A stretch of 64,000 nt of DNA from Halomonas halodenitrificans DSM 735. GTDB lineage: Bacteria; Pseudomonadota; Gammaproteobacteria; Pseudomonadales; Halomonadaceae. Shown here piece by piece: positions 1 to 10,473 of the stretch; position 1 is the stretch's first letter; each line of letters starts with the position of its first letter. The stretch lies in assembly GCF_000620045.1 (NCBI RefSeq), contig NZ_JHVH01000001.1:248001-312000 (forward strand). The letters are read 5' to 3'. The notes under the pieces were generated by a model. It was given only the letters and a program-made list of their open reading frames with translations. It searched no databases and was not told where the DNA came from. Both the position numbers and the translations under genes were made by a program.

Positions 1-150
1 GGCTTCGGCAGCGACCGGAACGCCGCCCTCCTGCTCTGGCGTGGCGCCGCGGGCGAGGACCGAGAAAGCCTCGAGGCCCAGCCCAAATCCGACATGGCCC
101 GGGCGATAATGCGCCGCGCCCTGGCCTGCCTGGCCGAGCGTACCGCCTAA
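1..150 (+). CDS. coaBC: CoaBC, C-terminal end (partial)
   Basis: The window opens inside a reading frame whose last 49 codons end in TAA at 148-150. The tail holds GFGSDRNAALLL followed by a short Lys-Ser-Asp stretch and a terminal helix. This matches the end of the bifunctional phosphopantothenoylcysteine decarboxylase/phosphopantothenate-cysteine ligase of CoA synthesis, where FGSDxN near the C-terminus is conserved. The next gene is dut, and coaBC-dut-algC-argB is a common order in Pseudomonas relatives, which supports the call. The catalytic domains lie outside the window, so it rests on a short tail plus synteny. Confidence 0.72.
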   Translation, partial: GFGSDRNAALLLWRGAAGEDRESLEAQPKSDMARAIMRRALACLAERTA

Positions 151-190
151 GCCCGACGCCCCATGACTCCGATCCCCTCAGGAACCCCCG

Positions 191-658
191 ATGCCCCAAC
201 TCGATGCCAAGCCCCGCCTGGCCGTGAAGCTCCTCGACGAGCGCCTGCACGACTACATGCCCCACTACGCCACCCAGGGCTCTGCGGGCATGGACCTGCG
301 CGCCCTGCTCGATGCCCCCCTGACGCTGGTCCCCGGCCAGTGTGAGCTGGTGCACACGGGCCTGGCCATCCATATCGCCGACCCGACCCTCGCCGGCCTG
401 GTCCTGCCCCGCTCTGGCCTGGGCCACAAGCATGGCATCGTCCTCGGCAACCTGGTGGGGCTGATCGACTCCGACTATCAGGGCGAGCTGATGATCTCGG
501 TATGGAACCGCGGCCAGGCCTCGTTCACCCTCGAGCCCTTCGAGCGCCTGGCGCAGTATGTGCTGGTACCGATCGTTCAGGCCGAACTCGAGGTTGTCGA
601 CGACTTCACCGCCAGCCAGCGCGCGGAAGGTGGCTTCGGCAGCTCCGGCCGCCACTGA
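191..658 (+). CDS. dut: dUTP diphosphatase
   Basis: Hydrolyses dUTP to dUMP and pyrophosphate, keeping uracil out of DNA and supplying thymidylate synthesis; acts as a cytosolic trimer. The 155-residue length is normal. The dUTPase motifs appear in order: GSAGMDL (about 30-36), PRSG (73-76), the [11 protein letters not shown] stretch (about 87-100) with the catalytic Asp, and the Gly-rich GFGSSG near the C-terminus (148-153). The ATG lies in a run of CCCC with only a weak ribosome site. It is 40 bases after coaBC and 36 before algC on the same strand, probably one operon. Confidence 0.96.
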   Translation: MPQLDAKPRLAVKLLDERLHDYMPHYATQGSAGMDLRALLDAPLTLVPGQCELVHTGLAIHIADPTLAGLVLPRSGLGHKHGIVLGNLVGLIDSDYQGELMISVWNRGQASFTLEPFERLAQYVLVPIVQAELEVVDDFTASQRAEGGFGSSGRH

Positions 659-694
659 CTCCGCCAGTTATCACCCTAGAGGGAAGGACCCTAG

Positions 695-3009
<2,315 letters not shown>

Positions 3010-3016
3010 TCCTCCC

Positions 3017-3628
3017 ATGACACAGGCAACCCCCACTCCCAGTCGTCGCGAGCAGATCCTCCAGGCACTGGCCATGATGCTGGAAGAGGACAGCGGCAAG
3101 CGCATCACCGTATCCGCCCTGGCGAAGCAGGTCGGCGTTACCGAGGCCGCTCTCTATCGCCACTTCCCCAGCAAGGCACGCATGTTCGAGAGCCTTATCG
3201 AATTTATCGAGGATTCCCTGTTCGCCCGCATCGGGCGCATCCTGGAAGAGGAGCATGAGGCACTGCCGCGCTGCGGGGCCCTGCTTACCCTGCTGCTGGG
3301 GTTCGCCGAGAAGAACCCCGGTCTCTCACGGCTACTCGACGGAGGGGTGCTCACCGGCGAGACGGTGCGGCTGCGAGTCCGCATCCATCAGCTCTTCGAG
3401 CGGCTCGAGACCCAGCTCAAGCAGATCCTGCGCGAAGCCGAGCTACGCGAGAAGCGTCGCACCCGCCTGCCCGCCGCCACCGCCGCCAATCTCCTGCTGT
3501 CCACCGCCGAGGGACGCATCAGTCAGTACGTGAGGAGCGACTTCAAGCGCCGCCCCACCGAACACTGGCAGGTGCAGTGGGCGCTGCTCTCGGCCCAGCT
3601 GCTGGAGGAAAGCCCCCAACCCGCGTGA
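3017..3628 (+). CDS. slmA: Nucleoid occlusion factor SlmA (TetR family)
   Basis: DNA-binding inhibitor of FtsZ assembly that keeps division away from the nucleoid. The 203-residue protein starts with a TetR helix-turn-helix (about 24-60: ITVSALAKQVGVTEAALYRHFPSKARMFESLIEF), followed by an all-helical domain with IGRILEE and RLLDGGVLTGE, typical of SlmA rather than of ligand-binding TetR repressors. It starts 7 bases after argB in the same direction. The position near dut, coaBC and argB is the usual one in gammaproteobacteria. I looked for no SlmA-binding sites. Confidence 0.92.
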   Translation: MTQATPTPSRREQILQALAMMLEEDSGKRITVSALAKQVGVTEAALYRHFPSKARMFESLIEFIEDSLFARIGRILEEEHEALPRCGALLTLLLGFAEKNPGLSRLLDGGVLTGETVRLRVRIHQLFERLETQLKQILREAELREKRRTRLPAATAANLLLSTAEGRISQYVRSDFKRRPTEHWQVQWALLSAQLLEESPQPA

Positions 3629-3712
3629 GGCTCCAGGCGCTTGAAAGGCCCCTTCCTGCCGGAAAGTGCCTACCAGAGACACACTTTCCAGAGGCACTCG
3701 TCTTAAAAACAC

Positions 3713-3746
3713 CAAGGCCCAATCGAAGACATTCGACGGGGCCTTG
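3713..3746 (-). terminator. rpoH rho-independent terminator
   Basis: An eight-base stem CAAGGCCC/GGGCCTTG encloses a second stem TCGAA/TTCGA. Reading on the minus strand, downstream of rpoH, it is followed by GGTGTTTTTAAG, that is, a U-tract. On the plus strand, after slmA, there is no U-tract, so it mainly serves rpoH. A second hairpin (GGAAAGTG/CACTTTCC, 3661-3689) lies between it and slmA and may serve slmA. Confidence 0.75.
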
Positions 3747-3785
3747 AATGTTGACCAGCGCGCGGCATCGGCGCGTTCGACTCAT

Positions 3786-4652
3786 TCACGCCACCAGGGC
3801 GTCACCGATCTGCTGCTTGATCTTCTTCATGGCATTCTTCTCGAGCTGGCGGATGCGCTCGGCGGAAACGCCATACACATCGGCCAGATCATGCAGGGTG
3901 GCCTTGGGCTCACTGAGCCAGCGACGCTGCAGGATGTCACGCGAGCGCTCATCCAGGCCCTCCATCGCCAGCTGTAGGCGGCGGGTGGAGTCGCCCTCCC
4001 AGTCACTCGCCTCGATCTGGGTAGCCGGGTCGGCGGAGGTATCGTCCAGATAATGCACCGGTGCCTGCCAGCTGCTCTCGTCATCCTCGCCGGGCGCTGC
4101 ATCGAAGCCGGCATCGTGGGAGGCGAGCCGGCCTTCCATTTCGCGCACCACCTCGGGCTTGACGTCGAGGTCCTTGGCGATCGCCTCGACCTCGTCACTA
4201 TTCAGCCAGGCCAGGCGCTTCTTGGCGCTGCGCAGGTTGAAGAACAGCTTGCGCTGGGCCTTGGTGGTCGCGATCTTCACGATGCGCCAGTTACGCAGCA
4301 CGAACTCGTGAATTTCCGCCTTGATCCAGTGCACGGCGAAGGAGACCAGCCGCACTCCCTGGTGGGGATCGAAACGCTTTACCGCCTTCATCAGGCCAAT
4401 GTTACCCTCCTGGATCAGGTCTGCCTGGGGCAGGCCATAGCCGGAGTAGCTGCGGGCAATGTGCACGACGAAGCGCAGGTGCGACAGCACCAGCCGGCGC
4501 GCCGCCTCCAGATCGCCCTCATCGTGCAGCCGGAAGGCCAGCTCACTCTCCTCGTCGGAGGTGAGCATGGGGATGCCATTGGCCGCCCGGATATAGCCGT
4601 TAAGGTCGTGCCCCGGGGAGAGTTGGCCCACCGGAAGAAGACTGTTGCTCAT
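3786..4652 (-). CDS. rpoH: Heat-shock sigma factor RpoH (sigma-32)
   Basis: Directs RNA polymerase to heat-shock promoters. The 288-residue length is typical. Region 2 is clear ([64 protein letters not shown], about 80-145); the last part, QRKLFFNLR, is the RpoH box that distinguishes it from RpoD/RpoS. Region 4 with its helix-turn-helix ([27 protein letters not shown]) ends the protein. A strong GAGGAG ribosome site lies about 11 bases before the ATG. It follows ftsX on the same strand with 132 bases between, matching the ftsYEX-rpoH order of many gammaproteobacteria. Confidence 0.97.
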   Translation of the reverse strand: MSNSLLPVGQLSPGHDLNGYIRAANGIPMLTSDEESELAFRLHDEGDLEAARRLVLSHLRFVVHIARSYSGYGLPQADLIQEGNIGLMKAVKRFDPHQGVRLVSFAVHWIKAEIHEFVLRNWRIVKIATTKAQRKLFFNLRSAKKRLAWLNSDEVEAIAKDLDVKPEVVREMEGRLASHDAGFDAAPGEDDESSWQAPVHYLDDTSADPATQIEASDWEGDSTRRLQLAMEGLDERSRDILQRRWLSEPKATLHDLADVYGVSAERIRQLEKNAMKKIKQQIGDALVA

Positions 4653-4729
4653 GTGCAGGATGTCTCCTCAATCAGCCCATAAATGTCTTGGCATGCGGCA
4701 CCTAAGACACCTGAATCGGTGCAAGGTTC

Positions 4730-4743
4730 CGTGAAATTTCACG
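4730..4743. promoter_or_regulatory. 14-bp perfect palindrome between ftsX and rpoH
   Basis: CGTGAAATTTCACG is an exact palindrome lying 42 bases downstream of the ftsX stop and about 78 bases upstream of the rpoH start. No run of T follows on the minus strand, so it is a poor terminator. It could be an operator near an rpoH promoter. The factor is unknown and no obvious -35/-10 pair could be fixed next to it. Confidence 0.4.
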
Positions 4744-4784
4744 CTCCATCTACCCCATGGAGTCGTCATTTCGGCGGCCTGGCG

Positions 4785-5759
4785 TCAGCGCGGCTTCACC
4801 TCGGCGAGGTGGCGGCTGACCGCGATCCAGGCACCCAACCAGCCTAGTAGTATACTACAGCCCACCAGGACGGCGGAACCGCCTGCTCCTAGCTGCGGCA
4901 GGCTGAAGCTGGCGCCGTAGCTTTCCGCCAGCGCCGAGACCGGTGACGCCAGCCAGCCGCCGCCCAGGGTCAGCAGTACCCAGGCCAGCAGACCGCCACC
5001 CAGGCCATACCAGGCCCCGCTATAGAGGAAGGGGCGCCGCACGAAGCCATGGGTGGCGCCGATCAGGGTAATCACCTCGATCTCCTTGCGGCGACTCTCC
5101 ACTGCCAGCCGTATCGTATTGCCCACCACCAGCAGCACGCCTCCCCCGAACAGCACGGCCAGCGCCAGCACCACACGCCGGCCCAGCTCGGCCAGGCTTC
5201 GCAGGCGCTCGAGCCAGGCCAGATCCAGGCGCACCTCGTCCACCCCGGACACCGCGCCCAGCGCCTCGGCCAGGTCACGCACCGCTTCCGGTGCCGGCGA
5301 CTCCGGAGTCACGACCACGCTGGCCGGCAGGGGATTATCGTCGAGTCGTGCCAGGGCATTCTCCAGTCCCAGTGCCTGCTGGAACTCCGCCATGCCTTCG
5401 GCGGCGGTGATCAGTCGAGTGTGGACCACGCCCGGCTGAGCCCCCAGGGCCTCTTCTATGCGTGCCGCCTCACCGTCCTCGATGCCCGGCGCGAGATAGG
5501 CGGTAAGAGTGGCGCTCTCGGCAAGCTCGGCATCGAGCAGTCTTGCACTGTCCAACGTCAGCCACAACGCTGCGGGCAGCACCATGGCGATGGCGATGGC
5601 CAGCATGGTTACCAGGCTGGAGATGGGCGTTCGCAGCAACCGCCAGGCACTATCCAGACACATGGCCCGGTGATGACGAAGCCAGCCACGAAAACGGCTC
5701 GAAGAACGCGCGCGATGCGTACGCGCGCCCCGCGGGGAGGGCGAGGCACGACGGTTCAT
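4785..5759 (-). CDS. ftsX: Cell division protein FtsX
   Basis: Membrane partner of FtsE; the complex transmits ATP hydrolysis to periplasmic amidase activators at the septum. The 324 residues comprise a basic cytoplasmic N-terminus (RRASPSPRGARTHRARSSSR), a first membrane span (about 50-75), an extracytoplasmic loop of about 120 residues, then three spans in the C-terminal half (VVLALAVLFGGGVLLVVG and the Gly-rich AWYGLGGGLLAWVLLTLGGGW region). The ATG overlaps the ftsE stop by four bases, so the pair is translationally coupled. The arginine-rich extension is longer than in E. coli but usual for this group. Confidence 0.95.
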   Translation of the reverse strand: MNRRASPSPRGARTHRARSSSRFRGWLRHHRAMCLDSAWRLLRTPISSLVTMLAIAIAMVLPAALWLTLDSARLLDAELAESATLTAYLAPGIEDGEAARIEEALGAQPGVVHTRLITAAEGMAEFQQALGLENALARLDDNPLPASVVVTPESPAPEAVRDLAEALGAVSGVDEVRLDLAWLERLRSLAELGRRVVLALAVLFGGGVLLVVGNTIRLAVESRRKEIEVITLIGATHGFVRRPFLYSGAWYGLGGGLLAWVLLTLGGGWLASPVSALAESYGASFSLPQLGAGGSAVLVGCSILLGWLGAWIAVSRHLAEVKPR

Positions 5760-6424
5760 GCGGCCTCCTGGTCGCCCACCAGGCGACCCTCGCGCAGGCG
5801 CAGGGTACGATGCTGCAACCGAGCGATCAGCGCCAGATCGTGGCTGGCGATCATCACCGTGGTGCCGATTCGATTGAAGTCCTCGAACAGCGCCATGATA
5901 TCGGCGGAAAGCTGAGGATCGAGGTTGCCGGTCGGTTCATCGGCCAGCAGAAGGGCCGGCTTGTTGACCACCGCCCGGGCAATGCCCACACGCTGCTGCT
6001 CGCCGCCGGAAAGCTCGATAGGCAGCGCCTTCTCGCGGTGCAGCAATCCGACCTTGTCCAGTGCCGCCCGGACTCGACGCGCCGACTCGCGGGGCTCGAT
6101 GCCCTGAATCGTCAGGGGGAGCGCCACGTTATGGAAGATAGAGCGGTCATAGAGTAGCTGGTGGTCCTGGAAGACCACGCCGACCTGGCGGCGATAAAAC
6201 GGCACCTGGCTCGGGTGGAGCCGATCGATATCATGGCCGGCCACCAGGATACGCCCCCGTGTGGGGCGTTCCAGGCGCATGACCAGGCGCAGCAGCGAAC
6301 TCTTGCCGGCCCCGGAGTGGCCGGTCAGAAACAACATCTCGCCGCGACGCACGCGAAAATCGATATTGGCGAGGGCCTCGAAACGTCCGCCGTAGCGCTT
6401 GCCCACGTGCTCGAAGACGATCAT
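5756..6424 (-). CDS. ftsE: Cell division ATP-binding protein FtsE
   Basis: ABC-type ATPase that works with FtsX at the division site. The 222-residue protein carries Walker [11 protein letters not shown] (about 35-44), the Q-loop [12 protein letters not shown] signature LSGGEQQR (about 138-145) and Walker [13 protein letters not shown], and begins [12 protein letters not shown] as in other FtsE proteins. Its start overlaps the ftsY stop and its stop overlaps the ftsX start, giving an unbroken ftsY-ftsE-ftsX reading order. Confidence 0.97.
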   Translation of the reverse strand: MIVFEHVGKRYGGRFEALANIDFRVRRGEMLFLTGHSGAGKSSLLRLVMRLERPTRGRILVAGHDIDRLHPSQVPFYRRQVGVVFQDHQLLYDRSIFHNVALPLTIQGIEPRESARRVRAALDKVGLLHREKALPIELSGGEQQRVGIARAVVNKPALLLADEPTGNLDPQLSADIMALFEDFNRIGTTVMIASHDLALIARLQHRTLRLREGRLVGDQEAA

Positions 6425-7707
6425 CCCTGGGTGCCGTCCTCGCGGTCGAACAGGGCATCCACGAACTCATCCGCCGCGAAGGGACGCAGGTCATCCAGTG
6501 TCTCGCCGACCCCGATAAAGCGGATCGGCGTGCTCAGCTGCTTGGCCAGGGCAAAGATGATACCCCCCTTGGCGGTACCGTCCAGCTTGGTCAGGGTCAC
6601 TCCGGTGATCGGCACGGCCTCATGGAAGGTACTGGCCTGGGAGAGGGCGTTCTGCCCGGTGCCGGCATCGAGCACCAGCATCACCTCGTGGGGCGCCTCG
6701 GCGTCGAGCTTGCCCATGACCCGGTGGACCTTCTTGAGCTCTTCCATCAGGTGCGCCTTGTTATGCAGGCGTCCGGCGGTATCGGCGATCAACACGTCGA
6801 CACCGCGGGCCTTAGCGGCTGCCACGGCATCATAGACCACCGAGGCGCTATCGGCACCGGTATGCTGGGCGATCACCGGCACCTCGTTGCGCTCGCCCCA
6901 TACCTTGAGCTGCTCCACCGCCGCGGCACGAAAGGTATCACCGGCGGCCAGCATCACGCTGCGTCCATCGCGCTGAAAGCGCTGGGTCAGTTTGCCGATG
7001 GTAGTCGTCTTGCCCACGCCGTTGACGCCAACCACCAGTATCACGAAGGGCCCCTCCCCCTTGGGCGGCAGCGCCAGGGGGGTGCTCACCGGCTCGAGCA
7101 TGGCGGCCAGTTCCTCCTGCAGGGCGCCATAGAGCGCCTCGCTGTCCTTGAGCTCCTTGCGCGAGACACGCTCGGTCAGGCGATCGATGATCTCGGTGGT
7201 CGCCTCGATGCCCACATCCGCCATCAGCAGCTGGGTCTCGAGGTCTTCCATCAGGTCATCATCGATCTGCTTCTTGCCCAGGAACAGGTCGGCCAGGCCA
7301 TCGGTCAGATTGGCTCGCGTCTTGCCCAGGCCCGAACGAATGCGGGCAAACCAGCCCTTCTTCTCGCTGGCGGCCGGCTTTTCCTGGAGAGCCGCGCGCT
7401 CGGGTTCCGGCTCGGGTTCTGGTTCTGGTTCCGGCTCGGGCTCCGGTTCCGACTCTGGCTCCGGTTCCGACTCGGGCTCAGGCTCTGGCTCCGGTTCGGG
7501 CTCGGGTTCCGGGTCGGGCTCCGCTTCTGGTGTCGGTTCCGGCTCGAGCCGCGCCTCTGTCTCGGCGGCGCGCCCACCCTCGCCGGGGCTCTCGCCTTCG
7601 GCGACGTCTTCCTCGCCGGGGGGCGAGGCGTCCTCTTCCTGGAGTTCCGGCTCCTCTCGGGTCGCCTCTTGCTCCTGCTTCTTCTTGCGCTTGAAAAAAC
7701 CGAACAT
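6421..7707 (-). CDS. ftsY: Signal recognition particle receptor FtsY
   Basis: SRP-receptor GTPase that docks Ffh-ribosome complexes on the membrane. I start at the ATG giving [10 protein letters not shown], the usual FtsY N-terminus; two in-frame starts further out (to 7743) lack support. After the basic anchor comes an acidic linker, within which residues about 65-115 are a near-uninterrupted Glu-Pro repeat. The NG domain follows, with P-loop [33 protein letters not shown] and [10 protein letters not shown]. The C-terminal half is fully conserved; the linker is what is specific to this strain group. Confidence 0.96.
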   Translation of the reverse strand: MFGFFKRKKKQEQEATREEPELQEEDASPPGEEDVAEGESPGEGGRAAETEARLEPEPTPEAEPDPEPEPEPEPEPEPESEPEPESEPEPEPEPEPEPEPEPERAALQEKPAASEKKGWFARIRSGLGKTRANLTDGLADLFLGKKQIDDDLMEDLETQLLMADVGIEATTEIIDRLTERVSRKELKDSEALYGALQEELAAMLEPVSTPLALPPKGEGPFVILVVGVNGVGKTTTIGKLTQRFQRDGRSVMLAAGDTFRAAAVEQLKVWGERNEVPVIAQHTGADSASVVYDAVAAAKARGVDVLIADTAGRLHNKAHLMEELKKVHRVMGKLDAEAPHEVMLVLDAGTGQNALSQASTFHEAVPITGVTLTKLDGTAKGGIIFALAKQLSTPIRFIGVGETLDDLRPFAADEFVDALFDREDGTQG

Positions 7708-7761
7708 GGACAGCATCAGCCTCGCGGATGAACGAATCGTCACATCCTACCACTGCCCACC

Positions 7762-8478
7762 ATGACTGTGGACAAGCCGCCGGTTACAATCTCCCCCATG
7801 AAACGACGCTCCCCCCGCCGCTCAGGCAAACCCGCGGCCGCCAGTCGGCGAGACGGCAAGACCACTGGTCGCCGACGTGCCGGCCAACACGCTACCGGCA
7901 CCGGTCGCCTTCGCATTATCGGCGGGGACTACCGCCGCCGCCTGCTGCCGGTGCCCGACAGCCCCGGCCTGCGCCCCACCCCCGACCGGGTCCGTGAGAC
8001 ACTGTTCAACTGGATTAGCGCCGCCCTGCCCGGCGCCCGAGTGCTGGACCTCTTCGCCGGCACCGGCTCCCTCGGCCTGGAGGCCCTCTCCCGCGGCGCT
8101 CGAGAGGCCGTCTTCGTCGAACGCGACGCCCGGGTCGCCGACCAGCTCGGCAACAACCTCGGCGCCCTGAAGGCCACATCACGCGGACGAGTGATCAACG
8201 CCGACGTCGCACGCTTCCTGGATGCCACTCCCACTCCCGCTACCCTGGTCTTTCTCGACCCTCCCTTCCGCCTGGGGCTCGCCGAGCCTTGCTGTGCCGC
8301 CCTGGAGTCGGGCTGGCTGACGACCGAGGCCCTTGTCTACCTGGAAACCGAGGCCGGACTCGAGCCGCGGGTTCCCACCAGCTGGCAGTTGCACCGGGAA
8401 ATGCAGGCCGGCGACAGCCACGGACGGCTCTACAAGCGTGAGGCCACTTCCCTGTCATCGCGCGGCGACGCTTGCTGA
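7762..8478 (+). CDS. rsmD: 16S rRNA (guanine-966-N2)-methyltransferase
   Basis: Methylates G966 of 16S rRNA in the assembled small subunit. The Arg-rich start (KRRSPRRSGKP) is followed by LRIIGGDYRRRLLPVPDSPGLRPTPDRVRETLFNWI, the SAM motif VLDLFAGTGSLGLEALSRGA (about 93-112), and the catalytic FLDPPFRLGL (DPPF). The recorded start gives 238 residues; an ATG at 7798 (MKRRSPRR) would remove 12. Neither has a ribosome site, and a TACAAT hexamer at 7785-7790 would put transcription close to 7798, so a leaderless message is possible. Divergent from ftsY, as in many proteobacteria. Confidence 0.92.
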   Translation: MTVDKPPVTISPMKRRSPRRSGKPAAASRRDGKTTGRRRAGQHATGTGRLRIIGGDYRRRLLPVPDSPGLRPTPDRVRETLFNWISAALPGARVLDLFAGTGSLGLEALSRGAREAVFVERDARVADQLGNNLGALKATSRGRVINADVARFLDATPTPATLVFLDPPFRLGLAEPCCAALESGWLTTEALVYLETEAGLEPRVPTSWQLHREMQAGDSHGRLYKREATSLSSRGDAC

Positions 8479-8574
8479 GGCGGAAGCTCGGCGTTACCCT
8501 GCGGTTCTGGATCGCCCTCCATGGGCACCGGCTCGGCCCCAAGGACTACCGGAACGACACCTCAGGAGAACAGG

Positions 8575-8769
8575 ATGAGCATCGAACTCTTCAACCGGCT
8601 CGAACAAAAGGTCACCAGCGCCGTGGAGGCCCTGGAACTGCTGAAGATGGAAGCCGAAGAGCTGCGCGAGGAAAACAGCCGCCTGAAGCAGGAGCGCGAG
8701 GAATGGGAGCGCCGCCTGACCGCCGTGCTGGGCAAGCTGGACGAGCTGGATACCAACGACCAGGGCTGA
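8575..8769 (+). CDS. zapB: ZapB-like cell division protein
   Basis: Short coiled-coil protein of 64 residues: MSIELFNRLEQKVTSAVEALELLKMEAEELREENSRLK, then WERRLTAVLGKLDEL. The heptad pattern, the KLExKVxxAV start and the WxxRLxxLLGKL end match ZapB (DUF904), an FtsZ-ring-associated coiled coil; E. coli ZapB has about 81 residues, so this one is shorter in the middle. A GGAG ribosome site sits just before the ATG. An in-frame upstream ATG at 8521 would add 18 residues unlike the family. It follows rsmD by 96 bases. Confidence 0.82.
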   Translation: MSIELFNRLEQKVTSAVEALELLKMEAEELREENSRLKQEREEWERRLTAVLGKLDELDTNDQG

Positions 8770-8787
8770 GGCCCTGATCCGCTGGCG

Positions 8788-9270
8788 TCACTCCAGCGCC
8801 AGCGACATCAGCAGCGCGTCTTCCCTGACCGCCCCGGCCTGCCGGGGCGGGTAATAGCCGCGACGAATGCCGTCATCCTCGAAGCCTGCCCCACGATAGA
8901 GCGCAATGGCCGAGGCGTTGCCCACCCGCACCTCCAGCAACAGGCGTTCGCTGCCCCAGGCTCGGGCCTGTTCGACCACCTCGGCCAGGAGTCGGCGGGC
9001 GAGCCCTCGGCCACGCCAGCGAGTATCCACCAGCACCGCCTGCAGCTCCGCCTCGAAGGGCTGACGATCCATCGCGGCATAGCCCACCACGGCATCGTCG
9101 GCTACCAGGCCGAACACGAGCGTTCCAGGCGCCCGCAGGCTAGCCGCCAGCCGGGCGGCCGACCCGGCGGTCACCCAGCCATGCGCGGCCTCCAGGGCCG
9201 CCAGCGCCTCGAGGTCCGCGTCCGACAGCGTCATCAGCACCGGGGGTTTCTCCGGTGCTTCATGACTCAT
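8788..9270 (-). CDS. rimI: Ribosomal protein S18 alanine N-acetyltransferase
   Basis: GNAT-family acetyltransferase of 160 residues. The acetyl-CoA-binding segment is VLVDTRWRGRGLARRLLAEVVEQAR, with R-G-R-G-L-A, followed by LLLEVRVGNASAIALYRGAGFEDDGIRRGYY, the RimI hallmark (N-x-x-A-xx-LY-xx-x-GF). RimI acetylates the N-terminal alanine of S18. I start at the ATG at 9270, inside the end of holD and preceded by GAGGG; the longer frame to 9303 has no such support. Last gene of the bolA-holD-rimI unit. Confidence 0.88.
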   Translation of the reverse strand: MSHEAPEKPPVLMTLSDADLEALAALEAAHGWVTAGSAARLAASLRAPGTLVFGLVADDAVVGYAAMDRQPFEAELQAVLVDTRWRGRGLARRLLAEVVEQARAWGSERLLLEVRVGNASAIALYRGAGFEDDGIRRGYYPPRQAGAVREDALLMSLALE

Positions 9271-10081
9271 TCGCACCCTCGTCTCGCCTGTCTCGCCATG
9301 CATCGCCCAGCATCAGCAGCCGCGGCAACAGCGCACGCTTGGCGTCGGCACTGGTCGCGAGCTCTGCCAGTGACGGCTCCTGGCAGGCGGGCAGCTCGAA
9401 TAGAGGACAGCGCTCATTCTCCAGCGCCAGCACTCGGTCCAGCACCTCGTCTCGACCGAATATCAGCAGCCGCTGCGGTGCCCAGCCACGACGACCGGCC
9501 CCCGCAATAAAGGCTTTTAAGCCCTCCCGGGCCTCTTCCAGCGGCTCCTGTACCGATAGTCCCTCCTGAAGCGGCCAGCGAAAGTCCTGAAAGACCGGCA
9601 ACGGCGAGTCAATGCCCGCGGCGCGCAGCAGGTTGGCGAGCAGCCTCAGCTGAGAACGCCCCGGCGCCTGCTCACCTGGCAACAACATGAGCCAACGCCC
9701 CTCCAGACAGGCCACCTGAAAGGCGAAGCGCAGGGCCTCCTGGGGCGCTCTATCGGCATCGGGGCCTGCCACCTCGATGTCGGTGGCAGGCGCCGCCGGC
9801 GGCGCGTCATCGCCCAGCAGAGCCGCTCGCGCCTTGCCAGGTCGCGGTGCACGCGCGGCGCGCTCCTGAGCGGGGGGCTCGGGGGGCGAGGCGGCCGGCT
9901 GCTCCCGTGCCTCGTCGAGCAGCGCCTGCAGGCGCTCGCCATGACCGACCTCGGGCGGTGGCTCGGGAGGCTCCCAGTCGCAGGCGTGTGTAGGGCTTGC
10001 GTTGGGCAGCGTATAGCGCGCTACCCAGGCGGTGAGCCCCATCGCCTCCAGATACTGGAGGCGTTGTGGTTCGCCTGTCAC
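9260..10081 (-). CDS. holD: Probable DNA polymerase III psi subunit
   Basis: A 273-residue protein without an obvious catalytic motif. Residues about 5-25 (RLQYLEAMGLTAWVARY) resemble the chi-binding N-terminus of E. coli psi (WQLQQLGITQWSLR). The middle (about 30-110) is Pro/Ala/Glu-rich, low-complexity linker. The C-terminal part ends with PSLAELATSADAKRALLPRLLML, like psi ALTDLRANPTARAALWQQI. The neighbour rimI is the usual partner of holD in E. coli, and in Pseudomonas a cryptic psi was reported beside rimI. GTG start overlapping the bolA stop; the stop overlaps the rimI start. Inference from short similarities plus position. Confidence 0.68.
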   Translation of the reverse strand: MTGEPQRLQYLEAMGLTAWVARYTLPNASPTHACDWEPPEPPPEVGHGERLQALLDEAREQPAASPPEPPAQERAARAPRPGKARAALLGDDAPPAAPATDIEVAGPDADRAPQEALRFAFQVACLEGRWLMLLPGEQAPGRSQLRLLANLLRAAGIDSPLPVFQDFRWPLQEGLSVQEPLEEAREGLKAFIAGAGRRGWAPQRLLIFGRDEVLDRVLALENERCPLFELPACQEPSLAELATSADAKRALLPRLLMLGDAWRDRRDEGANES

Positions 10082-10386
10082 CGACCGCCACCCCGGCAGT
10101 CGGGTGAGTCAGGGCGTGCCTGACCGCTGGCTTCCCATTCCTGCAGGGTATAAAGGTGCAGGGCTAGCGCATGTACCGGCCCGGACAGTTCATCGGCCAG
10201 CAGGGCATAGAGCTGCTGGTGGCGCTTGACCGGCATCAGCCCCTCGAAGCGATCGCTGACCAGCGTCACCTTGAAGTGGGTTTCGGAATTGGGTGGCACG
10301 GCGTGCCGATGGCTCTCGTTCTCCACCTGCAAAAAGGCGGGTTCGAAGGCCTGGAGCTTCTCTTCGATGCTTGACTGGATGCTCAT
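10078..10386 (-). CDS. bolA: BolA family protein
   Basis: A 102-residue BolA/IbaG-type protein, the family that pairs with monothiol glutaredoxins in iron-sulfur handling and affects cell shape. SIQSSIEEKLQAFEPAFLQVENESHRHAVPPNSETHFKVTLVSDRFEGLMPVKRHQQLYALLADEL has the conserved ENESHRH and HFKVxxVSxxFxGxxxxxRHQxxY pattern of BolA proper, including the invariant C-terminal His. Start chosen at 10386 (MSIQSS) with GGAAG upstream; the frame extends 12 codons further without support. It leads a coupled operon with holD and rimI. Confidence 0.93.
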   Translation of the reverse strand: MSIQSSIEEKLQAFEPAFLQVENESHRHAVPPNSETHFKVTLVSDRFEGLMPVKRHQQLYALLADELSGPVHALALHLYTLQEWEASGQARPDSPDCRGGGR

Positions 10387-10473
10387 TGAAGGCTTCCCGA
10401 CGTGGTGAAGGTAAATGCCCATTGTACTCGCTATCGGCAGCGCAAACGATGAGGCCGCCTTGGCCCGACGACG

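Noticed and set aside
7380..7560. Tandem repeat as a CRISPR or microsatellite outside a gene
   Set aside because: It codes in frame for the Glu-Pro linker of FtsY.
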